From: Agelas oroides
Lineage: Eukaryota > Porifera > Demospongiae > Agelasida > Agelasidae
Reading direction: 5' to 3'
NCBI GenBank assembly: GCA_949130485.1
Contig: OX422185.1
Span: 15,565,011-15,629,010 of the forward strand
DNA length: 64,000 nt
Part shown: in pieces, positions 34,103-45,237 of the stretch
How positions within the stretch are numbered: position 1 is the first letter of the stretch
Layout of the letters: every line of letters begins with the position of its first letter
The notes under the pieces: generated by a model
Database searches by the model: none
What the model was told of the DNA's origin: nothing
The model's input: only the letters and a program-made list of their open reading frames with translations
Made by a program: the position numbers and the translations under genes

Positions 34103-34141
34103 TATTCCCCACCCCCGGCTTCCCCCTTCCCACACTAGCAT
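33605..34141 (-). CDS. HIRAN-like domain frame, longest copy
   Basis: This uninterrupted 178-codon frame contains a recognisable HIRAN-like core: TVRGHHVYKAAW, then GEELPVQRE, then DDFAVAVLKNGNTVGHVPRE, and a following segment with SEMTCIVNGDRRRSEVDGKG. Its first ~37 codons read through the element's right terminus and C run, so the annotated start is probably not natural. HIRAN domains bind single-stranded DNA ends in HLTF-type proteins. Here no helicase or nuclease partner is present, so the likely interpretation is a captured host exon carried by a non-autonomous transposon. Whether it is translated is unknown. Copies A and C share nearly the same sequence. Confidence 0.5.
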   Translation of the reverse strand: MLVWEGGSRGWGIPSVPLIRPPILYTTSRLKWGGGGLYSRMQLVSTISPPPKDFTQVLCTQLGHFQLTMAMTFWIGSTVRGHHVYKAAWSPYIGEELPVQREVNNIHDDFAVAVLKNGNTVGHVPREISRVCWYFLHKSGSEMTCIVNGDRRRSEVDGKGLAVPCVYIFRGLFAKLAA

Positions 34142-35789
34142 GGTCTACAGGAAAACATGATCTGACTGACCAATGGATTGGCTAACCGTGTGCATCCCAG
34201 TCATCATGGCCATAGCAAGCGGTCGGGCTGGTCGGGTTTTGGCCTGACCACATTTACACAGACCCAACTTGCACATGCACATTTTGAATTATGTAGATCG
34301 AAGATAGCAGCTATACAAGCTGTGTCACTCTGGAAATGCTACCCAAGGCATCACTGTATCTGGATTTGCGCCATGTACAGCAATTTCAGTGCACTCAGGT
34401 GCCATTTCTTCTACGAAGCCAAAGACGTGACACGTCACCTACCGCTGGCCAACACGAGTTGTCTGGCTGTACACGCCGCTAAGTTTAAACGTGGAATCTC
34501 CATGTGGTCATCCATAGTGAATCAGAATCTAGCCGCTTGCCAAGAAACATGGGTAAGAAGCTCTCCTAGCACAAAATATTTGCTGTGGGAGCATATCCGC
34601 AGACACCTTGCTCACTAAAGTGACCTTACGCACGCAATCTGCAATCTGCTACCCCGCAGTGTAGACGTGTAGCAACTCTCAAAATTCTTGCCAAGGATTT
34701 TACAGGTATTTTTTGGATAAAAATGGCCTCAGAAGCGTTTTCCGTGCGGCTAATTTATAAAATTACTCTGGGGGAGCCAGACCTCCCTAGCTGCTGCGTG
34801 CTTACAGTCAGGACTTTGGCCACACAACCTCTAAATAGCTTGCTACGGCCCTGATCATGTGTGTGCCAAAGACATAATTATGTAACTCACAATACTGTAA
34901 CATAACACATGCTATGGCAAACCAAGCTAGCTATTTGCTCTCCTCAGTATTGGGCATCCACAGGTACACAACATGTCCAAGCAGGAAATAGTCCCCCTCC
35001 TTATGGAGTTACCGCCTCTTTGCCTGGTGTCACCTGTTTGTACCTACTTGAAGTGAGCCTGAGCATGTCCCAAACTAGCATTGTCTACAGGAAAATGTGC
35101 CAATCAGCCAATCATGTCCATCCCAGTCATGTGTGCGCCATATGTGATGGCTCTCCTCTTGTGATAGCTGAAAGTCATCAATGTTTGTTGGGTGAGACGC
35201 CAGGGGAAACACGAGCATGAAATAACCAGGGGAAAAACTGTTCACGAACTCAAAGTCGGAAAAACTGTTTGTGGGCTCAAAGTTGCCAGTGGAAAAAGCG
35301 TTCACCGACTTGAAGTCACAACTGTGGGACCCCGTGGTTGAAACCCAGCCAATCACCAGCTGCATGGTTGAATCACACCTGCTGAACCAGTTGCCAGCTG
35401 TTCCACAACTAAAAGTGCAGACACCGACAATCAATACTTGCAACTTGCCGCTGATAAGTCTCTAGCCAGGTTTCTCTCTGATGACGCTTGACCATTACAT
35501 AGCAGCTACTGCATGTGGATGTCATTATTTACTGTGGGGCAGTATGGTCTAAGTCAGATGGAGCCCTTACATGAAGGCTCTATCCTATACTAAAGAAAAG
35601 TATAGTGCAAACAGTAATCTCCATACCATGAGCACACAACTATGTTGTAGTAGCATAGAGAGCCCACCTGCAATAGTGCCCACCCCCAACATTTAGCCCA
35701 ATTTCCTGCAACTCTTGGGCTTAGCCTTGTGTGGTCAGACCAGCAGAGTTTTGAGAAGTGCTATGCATATCTGAGGTAATATAACTTTC
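34105..35789. other. Repeat DNA without confident gene
   Basis: Includes the empty-site paralogue of copy B's target (about 34925-35130), a fragment of the ATGGCCTCAGAAGC family (about 34690-34810) and a small local repetition of GTGGAAAAAGCGTTCACCGA-like units near 35230-35310. Open frames such as 34178-34618 show no recognisable domain. Confidence 0.5.
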
Positions 35790-36470
35790 CTTCACGAACT
35801 CAGGTGTCAACGTTTTCCATGCTTCTAGAGATGCAGTTATGGCCTGCTTGCTTTGTACATATGCAAATTTTCATGTAAACGGCCGTAAGGCCTTCAGAAG
35901 AAATTTTCGTACTTTTATTTTCATACGCACCTGAACCGAAGTAATCTTCGTCTTGACTCACAACTTCTTTAAAAATGATGGATAGCTGCCTAGTTGCCAT
36001 GCAGTGAGGCATACTTGCCAATCGCCGCCTGCTGCTTGGGTGTGAACTTGGCATATTTCCCTCTTGGCTTGCTTCGTGTCACACTTCTCACAGCCTCGTT
36101 GGCATCTTTTATCACCGCAGGGCTAACGGATGCAGACAGAGGTCCACTGGGATCTGGAAGGCCGTCTGAAGGCTGGAAATACTGGTACAATGCCATTGCT
36201 TTATCACCGCTTCCACGTGTTAGAATTGCCCGTTCAAAATTTGACGTTTCTAAAATTTTGCACGTTAAATTTTTTATTTTCGTATCGCCAGGCTTCATGC
36301 AAAATATATGAAAATTTGCACCATTCAAACATTTCCCGCTATATGGTATCATGAGATGCTTTACTACTACAAACGTGGGCCACCTATCAAGTGTTTTGCG
36401 ACGGATGCTTGCTGGCTGAATGGAAACATTGTAGTTTTGTGAAATAGGGCCCAAGGGCACAGCACCTTAC
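35790..36470 (-). pseudogene. N-terminal part of a DNA-transposase-like protein
   Basis: The minus frame from 36460 encodes 156 residues whose end reads PRGKYAKFTPKQQAAIGKYA. This is the start of an HTH-type DNA-binding region of the kind found at the N-terminus of pogo/CENP-B-like transposases in marine invertebrates. A stop follows SLHGN, and further HTH-like sequence (AAIHHF, EVVSQDED) continues in shifted frames toward 35800. No DDE catalytic domain follows. The family assignment rests on the HTH pattern alone, so superfamily is uncertain. Confidence 0.45.
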
Positions 36471-38087
36471 GTGTTCACCAAAGAGGGGGGTGGGCTCTCT
36501 CACAATAACACTTTTTTGATGTCTATTGTATTCCATAATATGTTCAACACATTTACTAATGTAGGACTGTTCTGCCCACGCGTAGTCATACACTTGTTTA
36601 CCAGAACACTCATTTGGCTGACTTACCAAACACAGGATGGTCTGTATGGAGTAACTGCCTGAATGGCCTCCATGCTGTAGCAATGTAAACACAAATAGTA
36701 TAAGTAGCATAAACATGCAAGTGAGATGACATCATCATTTTGTAAGCCAGCAAACTGCCCAATGTTATCACTTAGTCTGGACGATTAAGGCATGGTATTT
36801 AGTTTTCACGTAATTGCAGTGTAAAGCTCACCTGACTAACAGAAGAGAGTGTAACTGTAAAATGCGAGTGGGGTATCTTCAGTTGAAGTTGTATAGCAAG
36901 TTTGGTAGTGAGCAAATGTCCTGTTTCGCCTGTAGCAATATATTCTCGAATGTTAGCATAATTTATATTAGTGGTATTTGATAGGCATGCCCACAAATGC
37001 AGTTTCCATGGTACCCTGCATATAGCTTAGGGCTTCACATATACACAAATCAAGTTTCATCTGGTCTTTTAGATTTCCATGCACATTATTAAATACCTGT
37101 GTATCTAGTGCAAAAATGACGTGTCCCATCCCTTAGTTCACCTGAGTACAAGAGTTGGTCCCTAAGTGCTCCACTTATTACTATAATCTCCACTTCACCC
37201 TTGTTTCTACAGCAACGGGTGGGTAAAACGACAGAAGCTGTAGATTCTGTTCACATACCACAGGAAGTTGTAAAATATGTTTCCTGTAAACTACCTTGTA
37301 TGTACTGTGGCTGACTACGATCCGCAGGCAAACTGCAAACATGATTTTGAGGGGAAGTCCCTCTAGGACACTGCAGCTAACTATGCTTCATTTGACTTCC
37401 TGTTGCATGTAATAACTAACTCCAAGTCCAAAACTATGCAGCAATTGCGATAAATAGCAGAAGCTAAGTGCGGGCGTATTTGACCGCTATTGGGGTTAAT
37501 GGACAAAAAAAATTCACGGGTGCATTTGGCCACTATCGGGTGTAATAGGTGAAAGAAATGTGATTGGAAATGCATTATGTAATGAAGCGAAGCGAACCCA
37601 ACCCCGACAAAAGTCAGGAAGTCAACCTTAATTATTGAAGTGAACAGCTGTATACATGTAGCAACCACCTTCGCATCCCTAACAAAGAACAAGGGGCAGG
37701 AAGGCATTGACAAAACCATACACAGTGGCACTCAATAGAAAGTTGCACGCTCTGTTTTACAATCAGTATATGGTGTGACGTACAGTTTGTGTTCCATTTC
37801 CATTTTACTTACACTCTGTAATATTGACAATGTACGAACTGCCACTGGATATTGAGTAATGCAATTGCTACATTGAGTTTATGTTGTATTTATTATACAT
37901 GACGTCACAGCCAAGAACAGCAGTAGGACCTGCAAGCAGTACTTCATAGCCTAGTCAGGGAGTAGCAAGGATGGCCATTGTACTGTGTACATTTAGCAAA
38001 ATCTTAAGGTGGCGGGGTACTGTTCTGTGCGTACGGCGCGCGCACATAGCAATAATTAAGATACCGTAATTCCTAATTGAACGTATA
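36471..38087. other. No confident gene
   Basis: A diverged copy of the CCACTTCACCCTTG/GGAAGTTGTAAAA repeat lies at about 37180-37310. Other frames, including 37381-37731 on the minus strand, have no recognisable domain. Confidence 0.5.
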
Positions 38088-38319
38088 CCGTAGTGTCCCG
38101 TTAATATGCCCCCCCATTTTGTACACTACATCCCGCCTAAAGTGGGGGGGGGGGGGGGGGGGCTTATATTCGAGGATGCAATTAGTCTCGACTATAAGCC
38201 CCCCCCCCCAAAAAAAGATTTTACGCAAGTGCTATGTACGCAATTAGGACACTTCCAAAGCTCATGTTTACATAGGAACACAGTGCGTGGTCTCCCTACA
38301 TCGGAGAAGAGCTGCCAGT

Positions 38320-39088
38320 TAGGGTTGGGCGGATTATGCTGGCATAATTTTGGGAATAATAGGTACCAGAAAGCATTGAGCATTATGCGGGAATAATAGG
38401 TACATTTTGAGCATAATGTGTCTGTGGTAGACTGGCAGTCTCGTCCTCAGACCGTATCCCAGTCCCAGACCGTGAAGTATCTCGTCCCATGCCCTGTTGG
38501 TAAGCGGCGAAGTGAGGGAGCAATGATCAGCAATCACAGAGTCTGGTGATCTACATTGAACGATGTTAGCGTGGCCACACCCACTCTTGCGGAACGGGGT
38601 GTGGCCACGCGAGACTATATACAATCAGAGGAGGTCGGACACGGGTGAACTTTACTAATTAAAATGGCTGAGGTCACACTAATTGATTTTGCGTAGCTCA
38701 ACAGACTAGCTCTCTCGACTTTTACTGAGGGGGGCCCCAGTTTTCAAATCAAGATTCAAGGCTGGGGCAAGTCATAGAAAAAGCTAAAAGCTTTCTACCT
38801 TGCAATATCCAAGATCAAATAGTGTGACCTCAGCCATTTTAATTAGTAAAGTTCAACCATGTCCGACCTCCTCTGATATACAATGGTCCCATCCTGTTTC
38901 AATTTACTTTTTCTGTTCAGTGTTAAATAATTATTCGAACATACAAGTTTGCTCGTTCCAGAAATAATGGGCATAGTTTGAGCATAATAAGCAAATTTTG
39001 GGCATAATTTTAGGCATAATTGGTACAATTTTGAGCATATTGGAATAGCATAATGGGTAAAAAATGGAGCATAATCCGCCCAACCCTA
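38320..39088. mobile_element. 769-bp hAT-like element nested in copy C
   Basis: The ends TAGGGTTGGGCGGATTATGC and its exact inverse are flanked by the 8-bp duplication CTGCCAGT (38312-38319, 39089-39096), as in hAT elements. Subterminal AGCATAAT repeats occur at both ends. It itself hosts the 252-bp palindrome at 38625-38876 and an AGTCTCG...CGAGACT segment at about 38428-38617. Confidence 0.9.
38625..38876. mobile_element. 252-bp palindromic element nested inside the hAT-like element
   Basis: Arms of about 60 bp begin TCAGAGGAGGTCGGACA. The flanks share TATACAA, or a 9-bp ATATACAAT if one base per end is reassigned. A diverged relative lies at about 51008-51259, and an end fragment near 586-616. 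Confidence 0.85.
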
Positions 39089-39316
39089 CTGCCAGTTCAA
39101 CGCGAGGTCAATAACATTCACGACGACTTCGCTGTAGCTGTCCTCAAGAATGGCAACACTGTCGGTCATGTACCACGGGAAATTTCCAGAGTCTGCTGGT
39201 ATTTCTTGCACAAGAGTGGCAGCGAGATGACTTGCATCGTCAATGGTGACCGAAGACGTTCTGAAGTTGATGGGAAAGGACTCGTGGTTCCGTGCGTGGA
39301 AACAAAAACACCTTGA
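39089..39316 (+). pseudogene. HIRAN-like domain segment, right part of copy C
   Basis: After the nested insertion the frame resumes PVQREVNNIHDDFAVAVLKN and continues through GHVPREISRVCWYFLHKS and SEVDGKGLVVPC. It is therefore the C-terminal two-thirds of the domain, matching copy B. The N-terminal part lies before 38320 and is separated by the hAT-like element. It cannot make the full domain unless the insertion is removed. Confidence 0.7.
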
Positions 39317-39588
39317 CTGATAAACCTGTTTGCTAAACGAGCAGCTTAAAACTTGGAACATCTAACCGGCTTTTCTAAAAGCCACAAAACTTACAAAAGA
39401 TTCACCGACTACTATAGTCTTACTGAACGCACTTGCAACGTATAGTAAGCACGTGTAGTTTTGATGTTCCAGAAGACGCTCACCGGGGGGCGTTATAACG
39501 AGTCAAACTACCCTGTGCAGGAACTTTGGCGGAAAAGAGGGGGGGGGGCCTATTTTCGAAGGGGGCGTATTAGCGGGACACTACGGTA

Positions 39589-41488
39589 TGTGCGTATGTG
39601 CTATTCACTTTGAACTTTGAACTCAGCCGTTACAGTGCTAGTTATCGAACTTTTTTGTAACCAAAAATAAAGTCGTGGAGACTGATTTACATCTAGCGAA
39701 GACAGTGAAACTACGCCAAAATACCGTGCGAAGGGGGACTCGAAGCAATATCACCTTTGGTTGCAACGTTACATCCCGTTGTTTCAAGGAAATTTGGTAA
39801 GACGGTAAGTTTTTCTCATTCAAAGCTTTCTATTTTGAGTACCATTTACCGTAGTGGCAAAAACGTTTCGAGCCGCCCTAGAGTTTATGAATGCGCATCT
39901 CCAACAGCGAGATCAAGTCACTAGCGAACTTCGTACTGTAGATTTTTGGTTAATAGTTTGCGGGGACACTCGTGTGCTTACTGTGGCTACAAAGTGAGCT
40001 ATTTCCAGGTTTTTTTCTGTACACATTCACTACCCTCCCTGCTTCATATTCAGCAGGTTTTGTTGTACTGGGATGAATTCTGTACGAGAAATTTTATGTT
40101 GATATATTTCATAAACCACGCCCACCGGGACTATCCCGCCACCTTAATTGCTAACAATATGGGTCAGCTGTGTAAACAATAAGCTTGGCTGAAGTGGCAA
40201 GATGCATGTATACAAACAGCTTTTGCTACAAAGTTGAAGTGAGGTAAGTGTCTATTTTGTCTGCATTTTTAAAGCAGAGTTTTTTTGCATGGTTGCCCTA
40301 AAGAGTTGATCAACATCATAGGGACTCAAACTCTAGTGGCAAAAGTTTGAACTGTGGAAACTGTAAACAGAACTGAACCTCCTTACCTCCCCTAGAAGTA
40401 CCTTGTTTGCCAGCAGTTAAAGGTGTCATAGGAGGAAATTGAGGACATAGTTGTTTTTCACACAAATTCTGACCTTTTAATACTGAAGTCATTTATCTGC
40501 ATTATTTTGGTAACTTTTATAAAAAAGAGTGTAGGTGAAATTCTGATTGTACATGCCATTTGCTTCAAGATGATACCAATAGAACAAATACAACATACCA
40601 TCTTTTGGCCAATCTTCAGCTAAATTGAGAGCTGCTAAAGTACAAAGTTTAATAGGGTCAAAGTTCAATCCTTTTTATCAAGCCCTTGCATGGAAATAAG
40701 AAAAGTGTAGCCTTACAGTTGTGTAGATTGTAAGATGAGGATTGCAAAGATGTGAAGATTGTGTGAATTCATCATCTCAGTTTTCAGCCAACTAACTTTA
40801 AAGTGTTCCACGTACAATTTCAGTGGAGCCTGGCTTCCTTGTAGCTGCAGGCCTGTTGGTGCGACATGCACCTACTTTATAGAATTGTACATGTTATTGT
40901 GTTGGGTTGACTGCGACCCATAGGGACCTGGACTCAAAAACACCACTGTTTACTGAGGATGGAAAATACCATATGTGGCAGTCAGGCATGTGAAGCCGAA
41001 AATTATTCAGTCATGTATTTTGAATGCATCACTGCATTTGAAGTGCTGTATCACTGAACTTCTGTACCGGCAGGCCTAGAGCAAGCAAATATGAAGTGGT
41101 ACGGCCTCCAGGCTGCAATTTGCGCGGAAAAATTTTGCAATTTACGGAGTTCATGAAGCGCTCACATTGCTTTTCATGATCAGCTGACAAGTGGCAGTAG
41201 TCTTTCCAAATGATTGGTAGGGAAACTGTAAATTCTGAGGGTGATAGGGCTGATCTGGAAGGTCAAAAACTTCCTCCAGCTTTATAGGCATGCTCTCCAG
41301 ACGTCGATTGGACGGCCCCTAGTCTTGATCTTGTGCCCAGACCTACGCGCTCCCATCTGGGCACCAGACTAGTGCTGCCCGGAAGTTATGGTGTTAATTG
41401 ATATTTACGTATAGCGTAAGAAGTGGCATGGCTCTAGCCATGCTGGCCATACCGGCTCCTCCAGCCCTGACTGGTGAAATGTTCTAAC
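39589..41488. other. No confident gene upstream of the Ty3/gypsy element
   Basis: AT-rich sequence with only short frames. A small inverted pair with GATCTTGTGCCCAGACC arms near 41325-41375 resembles the TAGTCTCG family. Confidence 0.5.
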
Positions 41489-41647
41489 TGTAGTGAACTG
41501 AACTTTTGACTTATTCTCATTTTTGTATCACTACGTCATTATATTACATCATCATTTTTGTTAGCCACTAGCTTCTAGAGCGTTCTCAACCACATGGTCA
41601 TTCTTTTTTTTCTGGTCCATTATTCAGTCAGTAGTAGTACGTCGACA
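41489..41647 (+). repeat. 5' LTR
   Basis: 159 bp, starting TGTAGTGAACTGAACTTTTG and ending GTCGACA. It matches 44768-44934 except for a short indel and a few substitutions. Confidence 0.88.
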
Positions 41648-41665
41648 TTGGTGACCCTGAACAAG
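41648..41665 (+). other. Primer-binding site, tRNA-Trp-like
   Basis: TTGGTGACCCTGAAC follows the LTR directly. The TGGTGACCC core is complementary to the 3' end expected of tRNA-Trp, with mismatches further in. Confidence 0.5.
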
Positions 41666-41688
41666 CTAAACTGTACCAAACTCTCGAG

Positions 41689-42507
41689 ATGACTGAATCC
41701 GACGCTCCCGCTGCTCACGTCCCAGGTGTTGAACACCTTGCCCCCGTCCCCACCATGGCTGCCGTTAGAATCAAGTACTGCCCTTCTGGCCCGCCGATCC
41801 CGAAGACTCCTTCACTCAGGTCGAGGCCCAGTTCACCACCAGGGGGGTGACAGCCCAGAAGACCCGCTTCGACTATGTGATCAGCTCCCTCAGTCCTGAG
41901 TTCGCCATGGAAGTCAGGGATCTTCTACTCAAGCCTCCAGCCGAGAGCCCCTATGATACGCTCAAGGCCGAGCTCATCAAACGCACTGCAGCCTCCGAAC
42001 AATGTAAGCTGCAACATCTCATCAGTGGAGAAGAGCTCGGCGACCGCAAGCCAACACAGCTGCTCCTCCGATGCATGCAGCAACTCCTTGGGGACAAGCT
42101 TGGTACATCTGCCGATGCCAACTCCTTCCTTCGTGAACTGTTCCTGCAATGTCTCCCTCCCAACGTCCGGATGGTTCTCGCCTCCACTGATGGTTCCATG
42201 GACCTCAACATCCAGATGGTTCTCGCCTCCACTGATGCCTCCATAGACCTCAACGTCCGGATGGTTCTCGCCTCCACTGATGGCTCCATAGACCTCAACG
42301 TCCGGATGGTTCTCGCCTCCACTGATGGCTCCATGGACCTCAACGTCCGGATGGTTCTCGCCTCCACTGATGGCTCCATAGACTTCAACGTCCGGATGGT
42401 TCTCGCCTCCACTGATGACTCCATGGACCTCAACGTCCGGATGGTTCTCGCCTCCACTGATGGCTCCATAGACCTCAACATCCAGATGGTTCTCGCCTCC
42501 ACCGGTG
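41689..42507 (+). pseudogene. gag remnant with a 15-residue tandem repeat
   Basis: The ATG at 41689 opens a frame starting MTESDAPAAH. A shift near 41780 moves the gypsy-type gag sequence into the frame that then covers VEAQFTT-like, FDYVISSL and LGDKLGTSAD segments, up to the conserved PPNVRMVLAST. From about 42163 a 45-bp unit (NVRMVLASTDGSMDL) is repeated seven times plus a partial eighth. The zinc knuckle and protease normally found next are missing, and the reading frame runs into reverse transcriptase sequence out of phase. This copy cannot make a normal Gag protein. Confidence 0.85.
42160..42500 (+). repeat. 45-bp in-frame tandem repeat within gag
   Basis: Seven full units and one partial, each starting AACGTCCGGATGGTTCTCGC or AACATCCAGATGG. 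Units vary at GGC/GAC/GCC and ATG/ATA codons but all keep the reading frame. Confidence 0.95.
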
Positions 42508-42523
42508 AACTGTTCCAGATCGC

Positions 42524-43446
42524 TACCTGGTCCCCCACATCCGTGACTTCTCGTCATTGCAAGGCGCCACCATCTTCTCCAAACTGGACCTTGTGTGTGC
42601 GTACCACCAAATTCCAGTTGCCCCCAAAGATGTCCCCAAGACCACCGTCACAACCCTATTTGGCCTGTTCGAGTTTGCGCGAATGCCTTTCGGCCTCAGG
42701 AATGCTGCACAGACATTCCAACAGTTTATGGACCAAGTTCTCCGTGCCACTCCAGAACAACACCTCCAGGACTTACGGACTATTTTCGAAAGACTCCACA
42801 ACCACGGCATTGTCATCAACCCCAACAAGTGTCTCTTCGGTGTCCGTGAACTTGATTTTCTCTGTCATCACACTACCAACATGGTATCATTCCTCTACCT
42901 GTGAAAGTTCAAGCCATTCGTGACTTTCCTCAACCCCAGTATCAGCGCCAGTTGTGCCAGTTTATTGGACTTGTGAACTTTTATCATCGATTTCTCCCTC
43001 ACTGTGCCGACCTGATGCAACCCCTCCATGCTCTTCTCACCGCTTCCAAGCCAAAATCTCAGACACTCGCCTGGAATGATGCCGCCTTGGCCGCCTTCAA
43101 GGCCACAAAGGAAGCCCTAGTCAATGCCTCAACCTCTCATACCCCAAAGCTGATGACCCCATGTCTCATGACTGATACATCTAACACTGCTGTGGAGCAG
43201 TATGTCAACGGTATCTGGCGTCCCATCTCTTTTTTCTCCAGGAAGATGACGCCCACTGAGACCCGCTACAGCACCTTCAACAGGGAATTGCTGGCTGTGT
43301 ATCTTGCGATCAAACACTTCCGCCATTTCCTTGAAGGCAGACACTTTCATGTCCTCACTGATCACAAGCCACTCACATTTGCACTAAACACCCACTCCAA
43401 TCGTGACTCTCCTCGTCAAGCTCGTCAGCTGGACTACATATCTTAA
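42524..43446 (+). pseudogene. Reverse transcriptase and RNase H remnant
   Basis: Sequence beginning HIRDFSSLQ continues into [15 protein letters not shown] and the [13 protein letters not shown] block of gypsy reverse transcriptase. Between VLRAT and PEQHLQ about twenty codons are missing, removing the YxDD catalytic motif. A frame change at about 42895 leads to IGLVNFYHRFLPHC and the RNase H segment with LMTDTS, RELLAVYLAIKHF and TDHKPLTF. A TAA at 43444 follows LDYIS, where a Gln codon is expected in relatives (CAA to TAA). The deleted active site makes the enzyme dead. Confidence 0.88.
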
Positions 43447-44760
43447 TTCACCTCCACCATCCGTCACGTTCACAGAGTGGACAATGAAGTTGCTGATGCA
43501 CTTTCCCGTATTGAGACTAACGCGCTACTCTCTGGCCAACCACCCACTGTGGACTTTGCTGCTATGGCTAAGACACAGGCCACTGACCCACAGCTCTCCA
43601 GTCCTCCCCATCTTCTACACTGGTCGTGGAAGCTATCCCACTGGCTAACTCTGGCACCCCACTTTACTGTGATATGTCCACAGGAACACAACGCCCCCTC
43701 GTCCCACTGGCATGGTGACGTACTGTGTTTGACTCCCTTCATGGTCTGTCTAATCCAGGAATCCGAGCAACCCAGAAGCTCATTATGGCTCGGTTTGTAT
43801 GGCCTGGTATGAACGCAGATGTCCACCGCTGGACTCGTTCCTGTGTACAGTGCCAATGTGCCAAGATTCGGTGACACTCTACCGCCCCACTCTCTTCCCA
43901 ACCCCAAATGCTCGTTTTGATGCCATCCACATTAACTTCGTTGGACCATTTCCACCATCACGAGGATTCACACATCCTGTGTTGACCATTTCACTAGGTG
44001 GCCGGAAGCCATCCCCCTCACTTGCATCACTGCAGAAGCTGTGGCTCAAGCCTTCCTCAGTGGCTGGATCTCTCGCTTTGGTGTCCCTTCCCACTATTGT
44101 CACTCTGATGACATTCCTCAGATCCAAGCGAGCTCGCACAACCGCCTACCACCCCCAAACCAATGAACGTTTCCACCACCAACTCAAGGCTACTCTGAAA
44201 GCACAACCCCAACCAGACTCATGGATGGATGTCCTACCATTTGTTCTCCTCGGAATCCGCACCACTCTCAAGGAGGACATATCAGCAACGGCTGCAGAGA
44301 TGGTGTACAGCACAACTCTCCGTCTCCCTGGAGAATTCTTCACCCCCTCTCAAACATCTTCTCTGCCTGACCCATCCAACTATGTATCCAACCTCAGAAC
44401 TCACATGCAGATTATCCGACCTCCTCCACCCCGTCCCACCCAGCGGAACAGCAACATCATTGATCTGCTACCCATGTTTTCATCCGGCATGATGCTGTCC
44501 GTAAACCTCTTCAACCACCATATGATGGACCATACCGCGTCATTAAAAGGACTGATAAACACTTTACAATCGACATCAACGGTCGTAACAATATTGTCTC
44601 CATCGATCGCCTCAAACCTGCTCACCTCGATACCAACAACTTCCACCCCACCTCACAAACTGCGCCCCCAACCACTCAACCATGTCAAACCACTCACTCT
44701 GATCAACGTGTCCACTTCCCTCAGTATCTCTCCCAACACGTGTCGTAAGACACTAGGGGG
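43447..44760 (+). pseudogene. RNase H tail and integrase remnant
   Basis: The stretch starts with FTSTIRHVHRVDN and VADALSRIETN, typical of the RNase H to integrase linker. Zinc-binding and core integrase sequence follow in several frames: WTRSCVQCQ, then [14 protein letters not shown], where the first catalytic Asp is replaced by Asn, then TTAYHPQTN. The segment between TIVT and KRARTT lacks the second catalytic Asp block. Chromodomain-less C-terminal sequence extends to about 44760, ending in a purine-rich tract just before the 3' LTR. Not functional. Confidence 0.85.
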
Positions 44761-44767
44761 GGAGTGG
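44750..44767 (+). other. Polypurine tract
   Basis: CACTAGGGGGGGAGTGG lies immediately upstream of the 3' LTR, as expected for plus-strand priming. Confidence 0.7.
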
Positions 44768-44934
44768 TGTAGTGAACTGAACTTTTGACTTATTCTCATT
44801 TTTGTATCATTACATCTCCATTATGTCATTATATTACATCATCATTTTTGTTAACCACTAGCTTCTAGATCATTCTCAACCACATAGTCATTCTTTTTCT
44901 GGTCCATTGTTCAGTCAGTAGTAGTATGTCTACA
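44768..44934 (+). repeat. 3' LTR
   Basis: 167 bp, starting TGTAGTGAACTGAACTTTTG and ending GTCTACA. About 8 bp longer than the 5' LTR at an internal ATTACATCTCC insertion. Confidence 0.88.
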
Positions 44935-45237
44935 CAACCATATGGTACCTAGGCACAAATTATATAAGCATGTTGCAGGTTTCTCACCCTCTTGTAGAGC
45001 TTTATTCGACTTCCACGATGCTAAAGCTTTTATGATGGTTGACCTCGCATGACATCAAAAGCTTCTGCATTCCAATAAGGTTAGTGCATAATCGAATCTA
45101 TGTGGGACCAATCTCATTTCATAAGCTGTTTAACAGATTACCTGACTTTTCTGCACGAGAAATAAGTTCCAATACAGCCTTAACATTTCTTGGAAGTCAA
45201 AGTTCAAAGTTGAAAGCCACATATATACACATATATA

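Larger units (their letters stand above)
38088..39586. mobile_element. HIRAN-carrying TA-flanked element, copy C, interrupted
   Basis: Inverted relative to copies A and B, flanked by TA at 38086-38087 and 39587-39588. Removing the 769-bp nested element and one copy of its target duplication leaves about 720 bp, close to the other copies. The insertion falls inside the GEELPV codons of the HIRAN-like frame. Confidence 0.88.
41489..44934 (+). mobile_element. Decayed Ty3/gypsy LTR retrotransposon
   Basis: Two direct repeats bracket gag- and pol-like sequence in the gypsy order: reverse transcriptase, RNase H, integrase. The element is 3.4 kb, short for the group, because the protease region and parts of reverse transcriptase and integrase are deleted. 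A 5-bp target duplication was not found (CTAAC left, CAACC right), so a rearranged end or substitutions are possible. Confidence 0.9.

Noticed and set aside
41925-42557. Two long minus-strand frames (210 and 195 codons) over the gag repeat
   Set aside because: They are antisense shadows of the 45-bp repeat, whose length is a multiple of three, so several frames stay open.
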